NCBI GenBank assembly: GCA_036783645.1
Contig: DAIPWT010000084.1
Span: forward strand, 1 to 28,481
Direction: 5' to 3'
Source: UBA4732 sp002404095
Lineage (GTDB): Bacteria; Planctomycetota; Planctomycetia; Gemmatales; Gemmataceae
Length of the DNA stretch: 28,481 nucleotides
Made by a program: the position numbers and the translations under genes. The first letter of the stretch is position 1; the number at the start of each line of letters is the position of its first letter. The notes under the pieces were generated by a model. It had not been told where the DNA came from and searched no databases. It worked only from the letters and a program-made list of their open reading frames with translations. Positions 10,964-19,047 of the stretch are shown here, piece by piece.

Positions 10964-11935
10964 GTTTTGCGAGGAGTTTGCCGCACCCGTCACTTCAATT
11001 CGCAACTCGTTGTCGCGCAAAAAGGCGTCACATTCCTCGCGCGTGAACACGCTCGTCGTCGTGCCGATAGCGCGCACACAACTGGCGCCGACCGCGCTGG
11101 CGCGGCGCAGACAGCCCTCGGGGTCCAGGCCGCGCAGCAGGCCGTCGATGTAGCCGGACGCGAAGGCGTCGCCGCCGCCGCTGCCGTCCACGAAGGGTAC
11201 GCTGAAGCTGCCGGCGCGCAAGCGCTTTCCGTCCGTTACCAACACCGAGCCGCGGTCGCCCAGCGTCACGATCACGGTCTTGGCTCCGAGCGAGTGGAAG
11301 CGCTCCGCCTGGCGGAATGGGTCGGATTCGCCCGTTATCAACTCCGCTTCATGGTTATTAGGTAGGAATACGTCCACCTCCGGCAGTACCGGCGCCAACA
11401 GCGGCAGGTAGTCGCCCGGCCCCGGCGTCACCACGTCCAGCATCGTTTTTGCCCCGTTACGGCGAGCCGCCGCGAAGACGGCCTGTAACTCGTCGGGCCG
11501 TACTTCGTTCATTAACAGGTAGCCGCCGAGGTACAATACGCGACATTGCGTAGCCGGAATGTCCGCCGCGCGGAATACCGCGTTGGCGCCAAAGGTGTGA
11601 ATGAAACGGCGGTCCTCGCCAGCCACGTTGACGATCAGCGTTTGGCTGGTGTCCACGCCCGGCGTCGTTTGCAAGGCCGATACGTCCACACGCCGCTCGC
11701 GCAGCATGTCGGCGACGACCCGGCCGAAGATGTCGCCGCCCACCCGGCCGACAACCGCGGCCGACGCGCCCAAGCGAACCAAGTCCACGGCGACATTAGC
11801 GGCGCAGCCGCCGATGGTGAGCAGCAACTGATCCGCCAGCACCAGTTCGCCCGCTGCCGGCATATGCGAAATTGGGGAACTCACATGGTCGGCGACAATA
11901 ATGCCGGCGCACAGCACGTCGATCGGCGTACTCAT
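10961..11935 (-). CDS. PfkB/ribokinase-family sugar kinase
   Basis: The 324-residue protein is a PfkB-family carbohydrate or nucleoside kinase that phosphorylates a hydroxymethyl group with ATP in the cytoplasm. The N-terminal signature is IGGCAANVAVDLVRLGA at 41-57 with GRVGGDIFG following, NNHE is at 193-196, and the C-terminal GSGGGDAFASGY at 251-262 holds the anion hole and catalytic Asp256. The frame opens at 12037 through a 9-bp repeat array that would encode tyrosine-rich junk; MSTPIDVLCAG at 11935 is the natural start. The substrate cannot be read from sequence. The stop codon TAG is part of the hairpin repeat. Upstream is the repeat array, then the cytochrome gene on the same strand, so cotranscription is uncertain. 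Confidence 0.92.
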   Translation of the reverse strand: MSTPIDVLCAGIIVADHVSSPISHMPAAGELVLADQLLLTIGGCAANVAVDLVRLGASAAVVGRVGGDIFGRVVADMLRERRVDVSALQTTPGVDTSQTLIVNVAGEDRRFIHTFGANAVFRAADIPATQCRVLYLGGYLLMNEVRPDELQAVFAAARRNGAKTMLDVVTPGPGDYLPLLAPVLPEVDVFLPNNHEAELITGESDPFRQAERFHSLGAKTVIVTLGDRGSVLVTDGKRLRAGSFSVPFVDGSGGGDAFASGYIDGLLRGLDPEGCLRRASAVGASCVRAIGTTTSVFTREECDAFLRDNELRIEVTGAANSSQN

Positions 11936-11969
11936 GGATTGCGTCTCGTGAAAGGAAATTGTTAGCAAT

Positions 11970-12035
11970 GTCCCATAAGTCCCATAAGTCCCATATGTCC
12001 TATAGGACTTATAGGACATATGGGACTTATAGGAC
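11970..12035. repeat. 9-bp repeat array folded as a 25-bp inverted repeat, locus A
   Basis: About 7.3 units of a 9-mer occur in direct phase: GTCCCATAA, GTCCCATAA, GTCCCATAT, GTCCTATAG, GACTTATAG, GACATATGG, GACTTATAG. Because the second half is the reverse complement of the first, arms 11979-12003 and 12011-12035 pair over 25 bp with one mismatch around a 7-base loop. A related array is at 17613-17660. It sits between the cytochrome stop and the kinase start. Confidence 0.88.
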
Positions 12036-12082
12036 AAATTGAGCCCCAGCCAAATCGTTGGTCCGATTGCCGCGCCCGCGGA

Positions 12083-14008
12083 CTAACGTTGCTGCTTAGT
12101 GAACCAAAAGTCCAGTTCTCTGTCGAAACCCGGCTGCAAGGCTTTTAGCGTCTTCAACTCCTTCTCGGCCGCGGCCTTGTCGCCGGTCTTGAGGAGACAG
12201 CGGATCCAGAGCCTGCGCGCGTCGCGATTCTCCGGGGCCATCCGCACCCAATCGCGCGCGTGAACCTGCGCCTCCGCCCATTCCTGCCGAAACGCCAAAA
12301 AAGTGGCGTACCCGCCATGCGTGAAAGGGTTCCAGGGATTGACCGCGATGGCACGGCGCCAATAGCCGAGAGCGGGGTCCGTTTTGCCCAGCGCCTGCGC
12401 CATTTGAGCCGCCCCCTCAAGAGCCATTTCCCGTTCCGGCGCCAAGGCCAGGCACGCCTCGAACGCTTTTAGCGCCTCTTCCGGGCGTTTCAGCAGCACC
12501 GCCACTTCTCCGCTTTGCTCCCAGGCGGGAGCGTCATTTGGAAAGTTTCGCACCGCCTCCTCGAGCAGCGCGATCGTCTCCGCCCGTGGAACTCCGTCCT
12601 GTATGCTGACGTGCGCCAGGGCCATGCCGAGGTCGCGGCGACGGTCCGGCGTCTCCGCGTTGACCCTATCGAAATGGAAGAGGACCGCCGGAAAGGGATC
12701 GCCTGGTTGCGCCGTTTCCGGCGCGACCGGCGCGTCGGCTTGGCTGGGGCGCCGCGGAACGCGATGGTCGGTGGAAGCGGTGTGAACGACGTCGGAGGCC
12801 GCGTAAGAAGGCATATGACACTGGATACAGCTGTCGTCCGGGCTGGTCTTACGGCGTTCCGCCACGGGAACGCTACACCCCGGCCGTTTGCCTTCGTGAC
12901 ACTTCAGGCAAGCCGCCCGGTAGACGGCGACGCGTTCCTCTGGGCCGACGAATGTATGAGGATCGTGACAGGAGATACAACCGATCCGCTCCCGCGTCGT
13001 GCCGCCTCGAAAACAACCGCTCTGCTCCATCTGCTCGACGTGATTGACGGCCCGGCGATCCGTGCCGCCGGCCGTGTTCCTGATGAACACCGCCAGAAAA
13101 TCCTCCAACGGTTGTCCGGGCCGGAAGTCGTAGAAGCCGCGCCCGCGGCGGACGACGCGGGCCACGCCTTCCAGGTGGCACTGCTCGCATACCGCGTCGC
13201 GCAAAGCCGGCTCCATCCGCGCGGGGTTGACGATCGTGTGATCGAAGGATTCGGCGGACTTTAGTCCGGGGTTTTGAACGTGCAACTCTCCCGGCCCGTG
13301 ACAGCGCTCGCAGCCGATGGAATACCCCTGGAAAAGCGGTTCCTCGTAGTGATTGGTCGTCCCTGTGACGGGGCGCATGCGGTTGGCGTGGCAGAACAGG
13401 CAGTCCGGCAACATCGGCCGGCCCGTAAGATAATCCGCGGAAAACCGCGGCGACAAGTCCCAGATCTGTTTCGCCTCGAACCAGCTGATCGGCGTCTGAA
13501 AAAGGTATCCGCCCCGGTCGGTCAAGTACGAATAGCCGTGGACGCCCGAACCGATGGCGTAATGGACGTCGAGGACGTTCTCGTAGATGGACGAGCCGGC
13601 TGGGTCGAATTTGGTCTGCCGGTGAAATACGGCGTCGCCCTGACGTCCCACCAGGAAACGCGACCCCAACGCTTCAAAGGGATTATGCTGGGCCGGGCCG
13701 TAGGATTGCGTGGGCGCGAGTTGGGCGATGGGTGTAAGAGAGCGGCTCATCGGATGTTTGTGGTACGACTCGGCGATCTTCGCGTGGCAGTCGGCGCAGC
13801 GGTCGTCGCCGACGTATTGAATGTCGGGGCGAACATTAAGGAAAGGCCCGGCATAGCTCAGACGCGGATCTTCCGGTTCCGGCCACGAAGGCGGCTTGGG
13901 CGGAAGCGGCCCCGCCGCGCCGCGCCACATCACGGCCCACACGACGACAAAGAGCGCCGCCGTCAGTGTACAGCCTGCAATCGCCCATGTCCGACCGCCC
14001 GAGGGCAT
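12083..14008 (-). CDS. Seven-heme c-type cytochrome with C-terminal TPRs
   Basis: The 641-residue protein has an N-terminal membrane anchor or signal (residues 7-28) and then seven CXXCH haem c sites, starting at residues 71, 203, 233, 274, 344, 367 and 394 (CADCH, CLFCH, CERCH, CEQCH, CISCH, CLKCH, CIQCH). Residues about 455-641 are helical tetratricopeptide repeats. Haem attachment by this motif requires export, so the protein should lie on the outer face of the membrane. The haem spacing is loosely like cytochrome c554-type domains; the redox partner is unknown. ATG 14008 is preceded by AGGAGGA. The gene begins 15 bp after the membrane-TPR gene, which also ends in repeats, so the two probably form a unit. 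Confidence 0.93.
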   Translation of the reverse strand: MPSGGRTWAIAGCTLTAALFVVVWAVMWRGAAGPLPPKPPSWPEPEDPRLSYAGPFLNVRPDIQYVGDDRCADCHAKIAESYHKHPMSRSLTPIAQLAPTQSYGPAQHNPFEALGSRFLVGRQGDAVFHRQTKFDPAGSSIYENVLDVHYAIGSGVHGYSYLTDRGGYLFQTPISWFEAKQIWDLSPRFSADYLTGRPMLPDCLFCHANRMRPVTGTTNHYEEPLFQGYSIGCERCHGPGELHVQNPGLKSAESFDHTIVNPARMEPALRDAVCEQCHLEGVARVVRRGRGFYDFRPGQPLEDFLAVFIRNTAGGTDRRAVNHVEQMEQSGCFRGGTTRERIGCISCHDPHTFVGPEERVAVYRAACLKCHEGKRPGCSVPVAERRKTSPDDSCIQCHMPSYAASDVVHTASTDHRVPRRPSQADAPVAPETAQPGDPFPAVLFHFDRVNAETPDRRRDLGMALAHVSIQDGVPRAETIALLEEAVRNFPNDAPAWEQSGEVAVLLKRPEEALKAFEACLALAPEREMALEGAAQMAQALGKTDPALGYWRRAIAVNPWNPFTHGGYATFLAFRQEWAEAQVHARDWVRMAPENRDARRLWIRCLLKTGDKAAAEKELKTLKALQPGFDRELDFWFTKQQR

Positions 14009-14023
14009 AGCCGTCCTCCTGGA

Positions 14024-17000
14024 TCAACGCCCAGCCGCGGCCTTGTCGAGCAGCTTTTGGCAGTCCTGGGCGAGGGGTCGCGCCGGGAAGTTTATTCCCG
14101 CGCCAGTGTCGACGGCGGCCTCACTCCCCCACAGCATCAAGGCGTCGTGGAAGTCCTTCCGCGCCTGATCGATCCCGCCGTACTCAAGCGCCAAAATGCC
14201 GCGGAGAGTCGTCAGGTCGGCCTGCCGGTGCAAATTGGCTACCATCTTCATGCCGTTTTGCATGAGCGTGGGATAGAAGAAGGTCGTGCGAAACAGGAGG
14301 GGCTGATAGCCGTCTTGCGGCTGCGCGAGGAGCATGGTTCGCGCGGCGGCGATAGACATCAAGGTCCGCATCGGCAGCCGGCCCACTTGCGGATCAACCA
14401 TGGCGTGGACCTCTTCGATCATCTCCTCAAGGTCATCCTCCGCCGACTGGTAATTTCCCAACGCCGCATCGAGTTGCACCTGAATTTCGAGATAGACGGC
14501 CGGCCCTAAAAAGTCCTTCGCGTCTTCCGGATTGGGCCAATCGCGCACGTCCTTCACACGGCCGGTGTGCAACAATAGCTCCAGCTCCATGGCCATGCCT
14601 TCCGGCCCAAAGGAGGCCACGTCCGATGAAAGCAGGATCGACAGCGCCTTGCCAGCCAGGCCGAAATCATGCCAGGCCGTGTCGGCCTTCGTGTATACCG
14701 GCATCCCGGCCGACCTGACCTCGAACTTGTCCAGCAGGTCGGTTGTGTCCTTTTCCTTCTTGGCTGTCAGGTCTTCCAGGTCGAGGATGCGGGCGGCGTA
14801 ATCCTTCTGGTCTTCTCCCGCCTTTCGGCCGGCCTTGCGGTTGCAGCGAAGCACTTCCTTGAGTTCCGCGAGGACTTCATCCTGATAATTCATGTCCTGA
14901 TAGAGGGAAATCAGATCCACATGGGCTTCTTCAAGGTCCGGATTGACCACCAGCGCATGTTTATAAGCGGTCACCGCCTCGGCCGTCCGCACCCGATAGA
15001 GAAGCTGAAAAGCGGGCGGGCGCGGCGTGGGCGGACGATGCCAGAGCGCTTCCGGCGGGTTCCAGGTTCGTTCGGTGGTGTTTTGCAGGATGCGACGATA
15101 GGTCTTTCCGAGAATGAGATAAGCCTGGGCGTCGTCGGGGTTGTCGTGAACGGCCTGCCGCGCGGCGCGCAGGGCCAGGTAAAGGAGACTCTCCGGCCCC
15201 GAGGGCTGATGGGCGCCGTAGTCTTCTCGAAAATGGTAAGCCAATTGCTCCACCGGCGTCGGCTTGTAAGGTTCTCCGCCGGGCGGCGGAGCGCTGGCGC
15301 CGGCGGTGAGAACATTCAATCGCAACGTCATCTCATAGGGCGCGACAATCGACCCATTGGAGCAGCAAGCCGCGCCGACGGCGCCGGCAAACAGAGATTC
15401 GTTCCAGGCGAGCTTGGCCCGGTAGCTGAATTGCGGCGCCTCCTCGTCGAAGCGCACCAAATACAGAGCGGCCTCATCGCTTTTGGGCGAGCGCGGCCGC
15501 GGCGCTTTGAACCGGGCGTCAACCCAGTCAGGCGCGGCCGGTTCGCGGCCGGGCCAGGTACTCGGCGCTATAGTATCGGCCGCCTGGGGATGGTTTTGCG
15601 GATCTTGAAAGGCGAGCGCCTTCAGGTTGATGGCAAGGGAGGCGAAGGCGTCTCGCTTGTCCGGCTCCTTGAGATCGCGCCACCCGAACACCGCCGTATG
15701 ACCTTCCAGGTCGAGCAACGGCCACTCGGCCGGATATTGCATAAGTCTTTGCACCCACAGCAACGCCGTCTTCTTGTCGTTGTCGTAAATAACGAGATGA
15801 TTGGCATTGCGGGCGCGCAGGATCTTACGCACCTCCTCCATTGAGGCGCCGCCGAAACTCGATGGATCCGCGTCGTTCTCCGGCGCCAGGATCTCCGCCA
15901 TGAATTTCTCGGGCGTCACGTCGTCCGGCACTACGGAGAGTTGCTTCCGCATCGTCACGAAGTCCGCCGCGGCCGCCGCGGAGAACAGCGGAAGCCGGGC
16001 GTCGATTACTCCTTTCTCCTGCGGGCAGAACCAGGCGAAATAGTTGGCCGCGTCCGCCGAGAGGTTGAAGCCTTGATCGTCGGCGCCGAGGAGACCGTCC
16101 TTTCGCCATTCGTGGATCTTCTCCGCCACGCCCTGGAGGCCGGCGTCGAGTTCTACGTCCCAGCGGGGCGATTCGCCGAACGGAGAGTGAAGCAATCCCG
16201 GCCAACCCGTCCCGAGCAGGGTGAGGCCGGCCAGGAGCGACGCGAGCCGCCCGGCCAAGGCCCAGCGCGACGCCTCGCCGCTGTTTCGCCATGAGATAAC
16301 TCGCCGGCCGAAGAAGTCCCGCACGTTCAGCGCGAGAATCGGCCCGGCGGCGACCGCGAAAAACGGTATGGCCCGGACCTGGAAAGCGCTGAGCAGCAAC
16401 AGGGCCGACCAAACCAGCAACCGTCGCCAGCGTAAGCCGGCCAGGTTCACGACGAAGGACAGCCCGCTGAGCAGGGCCAGCGAGTAGTACGCCAGGCCGG
16501 CGGCGCTCCAGCCCAGGCCCGGACGCAGATAGTCCGCCTCGAATGGCGACATAAGCAGCCCCCGGAATGCGGAATCATGCTGGAGGACGCTCATGGCCGG
16601 GAATAGGCCGAGTTGGGCCGGCGGCGTCAGGAAGGCGTAGACGCCAAACGGGTTAATTAGGCACACCGCCAGGCACGCCGCCAGCACTTGAACTAGGGCG
16701 GCCGTTTCTCCCAAGCGGAACGCCTCCGGGTCGTCGCGTGAGGGGCCGTAGTTTGCCTGAAGCACCTGGCCTAGTAAAACCAAGGCGACAGTTAGCGGTC
16801 CGAGGAGGAACCAGGAATCGAGATTGACCCACAGGATGAATAGCGGCAACAGCGGCCAGTAAGCGATGAAAGATATCGGTTTAGCCGCCCATTCGCCGTT
16901 CTCCTCGTCGGGGCGGGAGGTATGCGGCCGTTCCAGGAAATACAACGTCAGGGCGAGAAAGAGGTACGACACAATCATCGGATGAGGCGCCAGCCAGGGG

Positions 17001-17566
17001 CTGAGGGCGAGTACGGCCAAGGCCGCGCCGACGGCCGACGCCCACAGGCCGCCGCGGCGCCATCCCAGGCGCAGCATTACCACGGCCAGCAGCGTTGCCA
17101 TTAGCGCCTTGAGGAGAATCAGCGCGGAGCCGCCCCGTCCCTCTATACCGCCAAAACCCTGGAATACGGCGTAAGTGATCAGGTCATACAGCCAATGCGT
17201 GTTCACCCAATAGACGCCTTGGGCGCCCTGGGAGTAGGGATCCACACCGAAATGAACCTTGCCCGCGGCGAGATCACGGCCCGTCGCCAAGTGGAGCCAC
17301 AAGTCGCTATTGTGAGCCGGAAAGGAGCCGGCGAGGAAGGCGAACCCCAGGACCACGGCGACCAGGAGGTAATCCAGCCAGGATCGTTGTTGGCGCGGCG
17401 GCGTTTCCGGCGGAGCGACGGCTGGCGGCGGCAAGAGAATGCGATCCGGCATGGCCGGCTCTAAGGCGGGGGCCGTGAAGGCGTCCGGCGTCTGCGTTGG
17501 GTTGGGAGTGTCGCCAGATGTGGCCATGAAGGTCGGTCCTGAATGAAAAACCTGAGAGGGCGGCAT
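14024..17566 (-). CDS. Large polytopic membrane protein with TPR-rich C-terminal half
   Basis: The 1180-residue protein has a proline-rich cytoplasmic N-terminus, about nine to eleven hydrophobic segments between residues 66 and 465, and a large soluble half. The segment HNSDLWLHLATGRDL...DPYS...WVNTHWLYDL (86-129) matches a conserved extracytoplasmic motif of bacterial polytopic proteins related to membrane glycosyltransferases, but no catalytic assignment is possible. TPR-like helices are visible at about 800-950. ATG 17566 has GGGGAG upstream; ATG 17527 (MATSGDTPNP) is a real alternative. It is the first gene of the unit with the multiheme cytochrome, and it diverges from the SPOR-like gene across 201 bp that contain the 9-bp repeat array. 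Confidence 0.85.
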   Translation of the reverse strand: MPPSQVFHSGPTFMATSGDTPNPTQTPDAFTAPALEPAMPDRILLPPPAVAPPETPPRQQRSWLDYLLVAVVLGFAFLAGSFPAHNSDLWLHLATGRDLAAGKVHFGVDPYSQGAQGVYWVNTHWLYDLITYAVFQGFGGIEGRGGSALILLKALMATLLAVVMLRLGWRRGGLWASAVGAALAVLALSPWLAPHPMIVSYLFLALTLYFLERPHTSRPDEENGEWAAKPISFIAYWPLLPLFILWVNLDSWFLLGPLTVALVLLGQVLQANYGPSRDDPEAFRLGETAALVQVLAACLAVCLINPFGVYAFLTPPAQLGLFPAMSVLQHDSAFRGLLMSPFEADYLRPGLGWSAAGLAYYSLALLSGLSFVVNLAGLRWRRLLVWSALLLLSAFQVRAIPFFAVAAGPILALNVRDFFGRRVISWRNSGEASRWALAGRLASLLAGLTLLGTGWPGLLHSPFGESPRWDVELDAGLQGVAEKIHEWRKDGLLGADDQGFNLSADAANYFAWFCPQEKGVIDARLPLFSAAAAADFVTMRKQLSVVPDDVTPEKFMAEILAPENDADPSSFGGASMEEVRKILRARNANHLVIYDNDKKTALLWVQRLMQYPAEWPLLDLEGHTAVFGWRDLKEPDKRDAFASLAINLKALAFQDPQNHPQAADTIAPSTWPGREPAAPDWVDARFKAPRPRSPKSDEAALYLVRFDEEAPQFSYRAKLAWNESLFAGAVGAACCSNGSIVAPYEMTLRLNVLTAGASAPPPGGEPYKPTPVEQLAYHFREDYGAHQPSGPESLLYLALRAARQAVHDNPDDAQAYLILGKTYRRILQNTTERTWNPPEALWHRPPTPRPPAFQLLYRVRTAEAVTAYKHALVVNPDLEEAHVDLISLYQDMNYQDEVLAELKEVLRCNRKAGRKAGEDQKDYAARILDLEDLTAKKEKDTTDLLDKFEVRSAGMPVYTKADTAWHDFGLAGKALSILLSSDVASFGPEGMAMELELLLHTGRVKDVRDWPNPEDAKDFLGPAVYLEIQVQLDAALGNYQSAEDDLEEMIEEVHAMVDPQVGRLPMRTLMSIAAARTMLLAQPQDGYQPLLFRTTFFYPTLMQNGMKMVANLHRQADLTTLRGILALEYGGIDQARKDFHDALMLWGSEAAVDTGAGINFPARPLAQDCQKLLDKAAAGR

Positions 17567-17612
17567 GAAGCGCCGCTCCCCTTTTTGTACGCATCAGCCG
17601 GCATTTAGGTTT

Positions 17613-17660
17613 GTCCCATAAGTCCTATGGGACTTATAGGACTTATAGGACATGTAGGAC
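17613..17660. repeat. 9-bp repeat array, locus B
   Basis: About 5.3 units of the same 9-mer family as at 11970-12035: GTCCCATAA, GTCCTATGG, GACTTATAG, GACTTATAG, GACATGTAG, GAC. ATAAGTCC and GGACTTAT form a perfect 8-bp inverted repeat over a 4-base loop within it. It lies in the divergent promoter region between the membrane-TPR gene and the SPOR-like gene. Confidence 0.85.
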
Positions 17661-17767
17661 ACACTACGAAACCCAAACGCCGGAAAGGGCCTATGGACGG
17701 AACGCTTTCCTTTTGGTATGAGGCCGCGAAATGCAAGCTGTCCGCTCAAAAAGGAGGACGGAACCTC

Positions 17768-18817
17768 ATGAATAGGCTGATCTGGGCGCCGGCCCTGTGC
17801 TTGGCGCTTGTCGCGGCGGGCATCGTCCGCGCCGCCCCGCAAATCGACGCCGACCCCAATCGGGAATATCCCGTCACGCCAGAGGCGGGACCGTGGATGA
17901 TCTGCGCCGCCCATTTCAACGGAGTCTCCGCGCCTCAGCTCGCTCATCAGTTGGTTTTGCTCATCCGCAGCCAGCACAACACGCCGGCTTACGTCTTCAA
18001 CTATGCCGACGAGGAGCGGAAAAAACAGAAAGCCGTCCTCGATAAACAAGCCCCTTCTTTTATCACCCAGGAGGCGGCTCCGGGCGAAATCGTAGTGCCC
18101 ATACCTCGTCATCGGCTTACGATCCGCGTGGAGGAGCAGTGCGCCGTGATGATCGGCGGCTACCCCGATGAGAAGACCGCCCACGAAGCGCTGTTGGCCG
18201 TCAAGAAATTGGACCCGCCCGATTTGAAGGTTCCCGAAGGCGCCCCCGCACCGTTCGCGTCCGTCGTTGACGATCAGGGTAAAGCCGCGTACCTCAATCC
18301 GTTCAGCTCCCAGAGCATGGTTGTCCGCAACCCAAGCATTCCGCACGCCACTCACGCGATGCAGGCCAAGGACGACCCGTTCCTCAAGACGCTTAATGCG
18401 GACGAGGAATATAGCATGTTGCGCTGTCCGGGGAAGTGGACGCTGGCGGTGAGGGAATACGTCGGCGCTTCGATGGTGGAGAACAAACCGACGGGGTGGG
18501 GGCCTTTGCAAAGCATTTTTGGTCCGGGCAAAGGCAAGACCGGCGAGTCGCTGGCCTTGGCGGCGAACAATGCCCACGAGTTAGCCAAGACGCTGACCCA
18601 GCTGAAATTCGACGCCTACGTGCTGCACACCCGTACCAGCAGCGTTGTTTCCATCGGCGCCTTTAACGACCCTAACGACCCCGTTATGCAGAAGTATCGG
18701 GATCGCATTGACCAAATGCGGAATAGGAACGCCAACGCGCAGACGAACCCGTCCAAGAAAGATCCGCTGGGCTTGTTTCCGACGCTCATGCCGGTCGAGG
18801 CGCCTCATTTTCGATAA
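17768..18817 (+). CDS. Secreted protein with two SPOR-like halves
   Basis: The 349-residue protein starts with a signal peptide ending near VRAA-PQ. ATG 17768 is preceded by GGAGG at good spacing; the frame open from 17627 runs through the repeat array and is not coding there. The mature protein has two segments with the SPOR-like order strand-helix-strand-strand-helix. The first spans about 40-145, from WMICAAHFNG through VLLIRSQHNTPAYVF to CAVMIGGYPDEKTAHEALLAVKKL. The second spans about 222-320 and includes AHELAKTLTQLKFDAYVLHT and SSVVSIGAF. SPOR domains bind denuded peptidoglycan; that role is an inference from the pattern only. The 3' end overlaps the small convergent ORF by 13 bp. Confidence 0.82.
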   Translation: MNRLIWAPALCLALVAAGIVRAAPQIDADPNREYPVTPEAGPWMICAAHFNGVSAPQLAHQLVLLIRSQHNTPAYVFNYADEERKKQKAVLDKQAPSFITQEAAPGEIVVPIPRHRLTIRVEEQCAVMIGGYPDEKTAHEALLAVKKLDPPDLKVPEGAPAPFASVVDDQGKAAYLNPFSSQSMVVRNPSIPHATHAMQAKDDPFLKTLNADEEYSMLRCPGKWTLAVREYVGASMVENKPTGWGPLQSIFGPGKGKTGESLALAANNAHELAKTLTQLKFDAYVLHTRTSSVVSIGAFNDPNDPVMQKYRDRIDQMRNRNANAQTNPSKKDPLGLFPTLMPVEAPHFR

Positions 18818-19047
18818 AGCGGCATTGAATCTCGCTTTGGAAAAGCATTAGGCGAGCCGCCGGGTTCATCCCGGCGGCGTTCGACGCGCGGCTTGCCGCC
18901 AGTCAATGACAGTTCGTCGTCGCGGTCGCCGCCGTGGCAGCCGTGACACACTGCCGCGAAGCCAATAAGCAATCCGATGACGGCGCCGGTCCAGCGCTGA
19001 TGTGCTAGAAGCAACCGGCTTCCCTGCAAGACGGTCGTGGAGGTCAT
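18805..19047 (-). CDS. Small membrane ORF with a CXXCH motif, coupled to the hydrolase
   Basis: The 80-residue ORF begins at an ATG that overlaps the TGA of the upstream hydrolase (ATGA), a typical arrangement for translational coupling. Residues 20-33 form a hydrophobic helix (TGAVIGLLIGFAAV), directly followed by CHGCH at 34-38, which matches the haem c attachment motif CXXCH. The remaining tail is charged. Its 3' end overlaps the end of the SPOR-like gene by 13 bp. It could be a tiny membrane-bound monohaem protein, or a CXXC-containing membrane peptide that only resembles one. No family is recognised. Confidence 0.55.
   Translation of the reverse strand: MTSTTVLQGSRLLLAHQRWTGAVIGLLIGFAAVCHGCHGGDRDDELSLTGGKPRVERRRDEPGGSPNAFPKRDSMPLYRK

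Noticed and set aside
11970..12035. Possible CRISPR array
   Set aside because: Units are 9 bp, without spacers, and flip orientation in the middle.
11935..12037. Tyrosine-rich peptide (repeated SYK/TYG) in front of the kinase
   Set aside because: It is the 9-bp repeat array read in frame; the kinase domain begins cleanly at 11935.
13274..14509. 411-residue plus-strand open frame
   Set aside because: It spans the antisense of two clear genes (cytochrome and membrane-TPR) and their gap.
14669..15844. 391-residue plus-strand open frame
   Set aside because: Antisense to the membrane-TPR gene, which has a strong start and coherent protein.
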